Part shown: piece after piece, positions 62,994 through 64,000 of the stretch
Position numbering within the stretch: position 1 is the stretch's first letter
Layout of the letters: the number at the start of each line of letters is the position of its first letter
Source: UBA9611 sp965237595
GTDB lineage: Bacteria > Chloroflexota > Dehalococcoidia > Lucifugimonadales > UBA3495
NCBI GenBank assembly: GCA_965237595.1
Contig: CBDEFY010000006.1
Span: 434,001-498,000 of the forward strand
Length of the DNA stretch: 64,000 nt
Direction of reading: 5' to 3'
Made by a program: the position numbers and the translations under genes
Notes under the pieces: generated by a model
What the model was told of the DNA's origin: nothing
Database searches by the model: none
The model's input: the letters and a program-made list of their open reading frames with translations, nothing else

Positions 62994-64000
62994 ATGTCAA
63001 AGTTGAAAATTTCACTTGGCGTCAAATTGGGCCTGGGACTGGGGCTGTTGCTTTCCTTGTTCGTTATTGCGCTGGCCCTGTCCATCTGGGAGTCCAAAGC
63101 CATTGACGATCACCTCCAAATGATGATGGATGTCCAAGACCCCAAACGTGTCGCCAGGTACGAGATGGAGGCCAATGCGGAAGGCATCGGTTTGGGAGTA
63201 ATGGAGTTCTTGCGGACCAGTGATTCGGAGCTCCGTCCAATGGTAACCAAGAAGGAAGTTGACTTTGGATGGTTGGAGCTTCAGTACCAAGAACTTGCCA
63301 AGAACCCAGCGGAGCGTGATGCGTTGGACCAACTCGGCGTTGCGTTTCGAGAATACGCAGCCTTGGGCCAGCATTTGATGGACCTCGTCGAGGACCAAGA
63401 TGATTTGTTGGAGACCATGGGAGAGAGCTTTCAACTGTTCACCGCATTTCTAAACAGCGAAAGGTCGGCGATTCTCCAATCCCAGGACCTCGCCGATGCG
63501 AGCACACAGACCAGATTGACCCAATTAGACGCGATTATAGCCGAATCGGCCATGATTACTCAAAACATCGCCGGTGGCGTGTCGTTGCCCAGGCACTCCC
63601 GCGTGAATTCTGTTCACGGCCTCGGTGAAGTATCAACCGGCCGGGTTGAAACTGCGGTTTACGAGTATCTCGGCATGGGGTTAACTGAACCAGATACGTA
63701 TTCGATCTCTGACCTGCAATGGCGTATCGCGCGGTCGAATGACGTTAATGACCAAGTCCTTGCGCTAGAAGAAGAGATACACGCTGGTTCGGTGGCCTTT
63801 TTCGATCTGCGCGGCAATCTGGCAACCATAATGGTGGACCAGATCCGGGTCCTGGACAAACAAGGCTCTATGGTCGGGATGGCCGCCTTGGAAAGCGTCG
63901 CGTCCCGGACCGGTGACGCGATGCTGTTTCTGCTCTTGGTCGGCTTGCTCATCGTCGCCGCTGTGGCGGCCCTGATAGCAAAGAACGTAACCGGACCGGT
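62994..64000 (+). CDS. Membrane sensor protein, N-terminal part (HAMP-linked), runs off the window
   Basis: Open from ATG 62994 to the right edge (335 codons). A first TM helix (about residues 13-32, LGLGLLLSLFVIALALS) is followed by an about 275-residue extracytoplasmic helical domain, resembling four-helix-bundle sensors. A second TM helix follows (about 307-328, LFLLLVGLLIVAAVAALIA) and the start of a HAMP domain (KNVTGPV). The output domain (kinase, chemoreceptor or GGDEF) lies outside the window. Confidence 0.8.
   Translation, partial: MSKLKISLGVKLGLGLGLLLSLFVIALALSIWESKAIDDHLQMMMDVQDPKRVARYEMEANAEGIGLGVMEFLRTSDSELRPMVTKKEVDFGWLELQYQELAKNPAERDALDQLGVAFREYAALGQHLMDLVEDQDDLLETMGESFQLFTAFLNSERSAILQSQDLADASTQTRLTQLDAIIAESAMITQNIAGGVSLPRHSRVNSVHGLGEVSTGRVETAVYEYLGMGLTEPDTYSISDLQWRIARSNDVNDQVLALEEEIHAGSVAFFDLRGNLATIMVDQIRVLDKQGSMVGMAALESVASRTGDAMLFLLLVGLLIVAAVAALIAKNVTGP

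Overview
The window is about 60% GC and has the gene style of an environmental bacterium. My best guess is Chloroflexota (SAR202/Dehalococcoidia-like), from the mix of HspR-controlled chaperones, a family III CoA-transferase, an actinobacterial/chloroflexi-style T-box and many TTG/GTG starts. No rRNA or tRNA is visible, so the taxonomy is inference.

Layout. 1-3164: the 5' two thirds of a P4-type tyrosine integrase (off the left edge) abutting a decayed IS21 element. 3251-7835: an HspR heat-shock locus, hsp20 diverging from dnaJ-hspR-clpC, with HAIR-like sites over both promoters. 7918-18501: hydrolase, VTT membrane protein, gamma-carbonic anhydrase, CoA-transferase, PanE-like reductase, hisS, a lipoprotein, a cyclase overlapping an antisense glcG-like gene, then hisF-HAD-hisIE. 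18523-24256 (minus): a marR operon ending in a broken FMN-reductase gene, an S51 peptidase and mgtE. 24667-32200: argS, two tandem ArsM/AS3MT-like methyltransferases and a heterodimeric ABC exporter. 32276-43409: HAD phosphatases, rpiB, otsA-otsB, an NMT1-type binding protein, tyrA-aroA-gmk, lipA. 43519-50375: VOC protein, amidohydrolase, SRPBCC/TetR pair, polyprenyl synthetase and metG. 50376-53485: a lower-GC patch with a VapBC45-type toxin-antitoxin pair hit by an IS3 element. 53517-59155: a leucine-type T-box, ilvB-ilvN-ilvC, a leader-like small ORF and leuA. 59638-62721: a second IS3 copy carrying another transposon inside its orfB. 62994-64000: a membrane sensor running off the right edge.

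The most striking observation is at 26591-28158. Two adjacent methyltransferase genes each contain an in-frame UGA at the position of the catalytic cysteine of the arsenite methyltransferase family (human AS3MT Cys206). Homology continues past each UGA, and a 7-bp hairpin starts its loop 17-20 nt downstream, as expected of a bacterial SECIS. Both are therefore predicted selenoproteins. Both have glycine where AS3MT has its other catalytic Cys156, which argues for altered chemistry or substrate.

Functional threads: branched-chain amino-acid synthesis under leucyl-tRNA control; histidine, aromatic and trehalose synthesis; heat-shock control by an autoregulated MerR-type repressor; and repeated mobile-element activity that truncates, retails or splits neighbouring genes.
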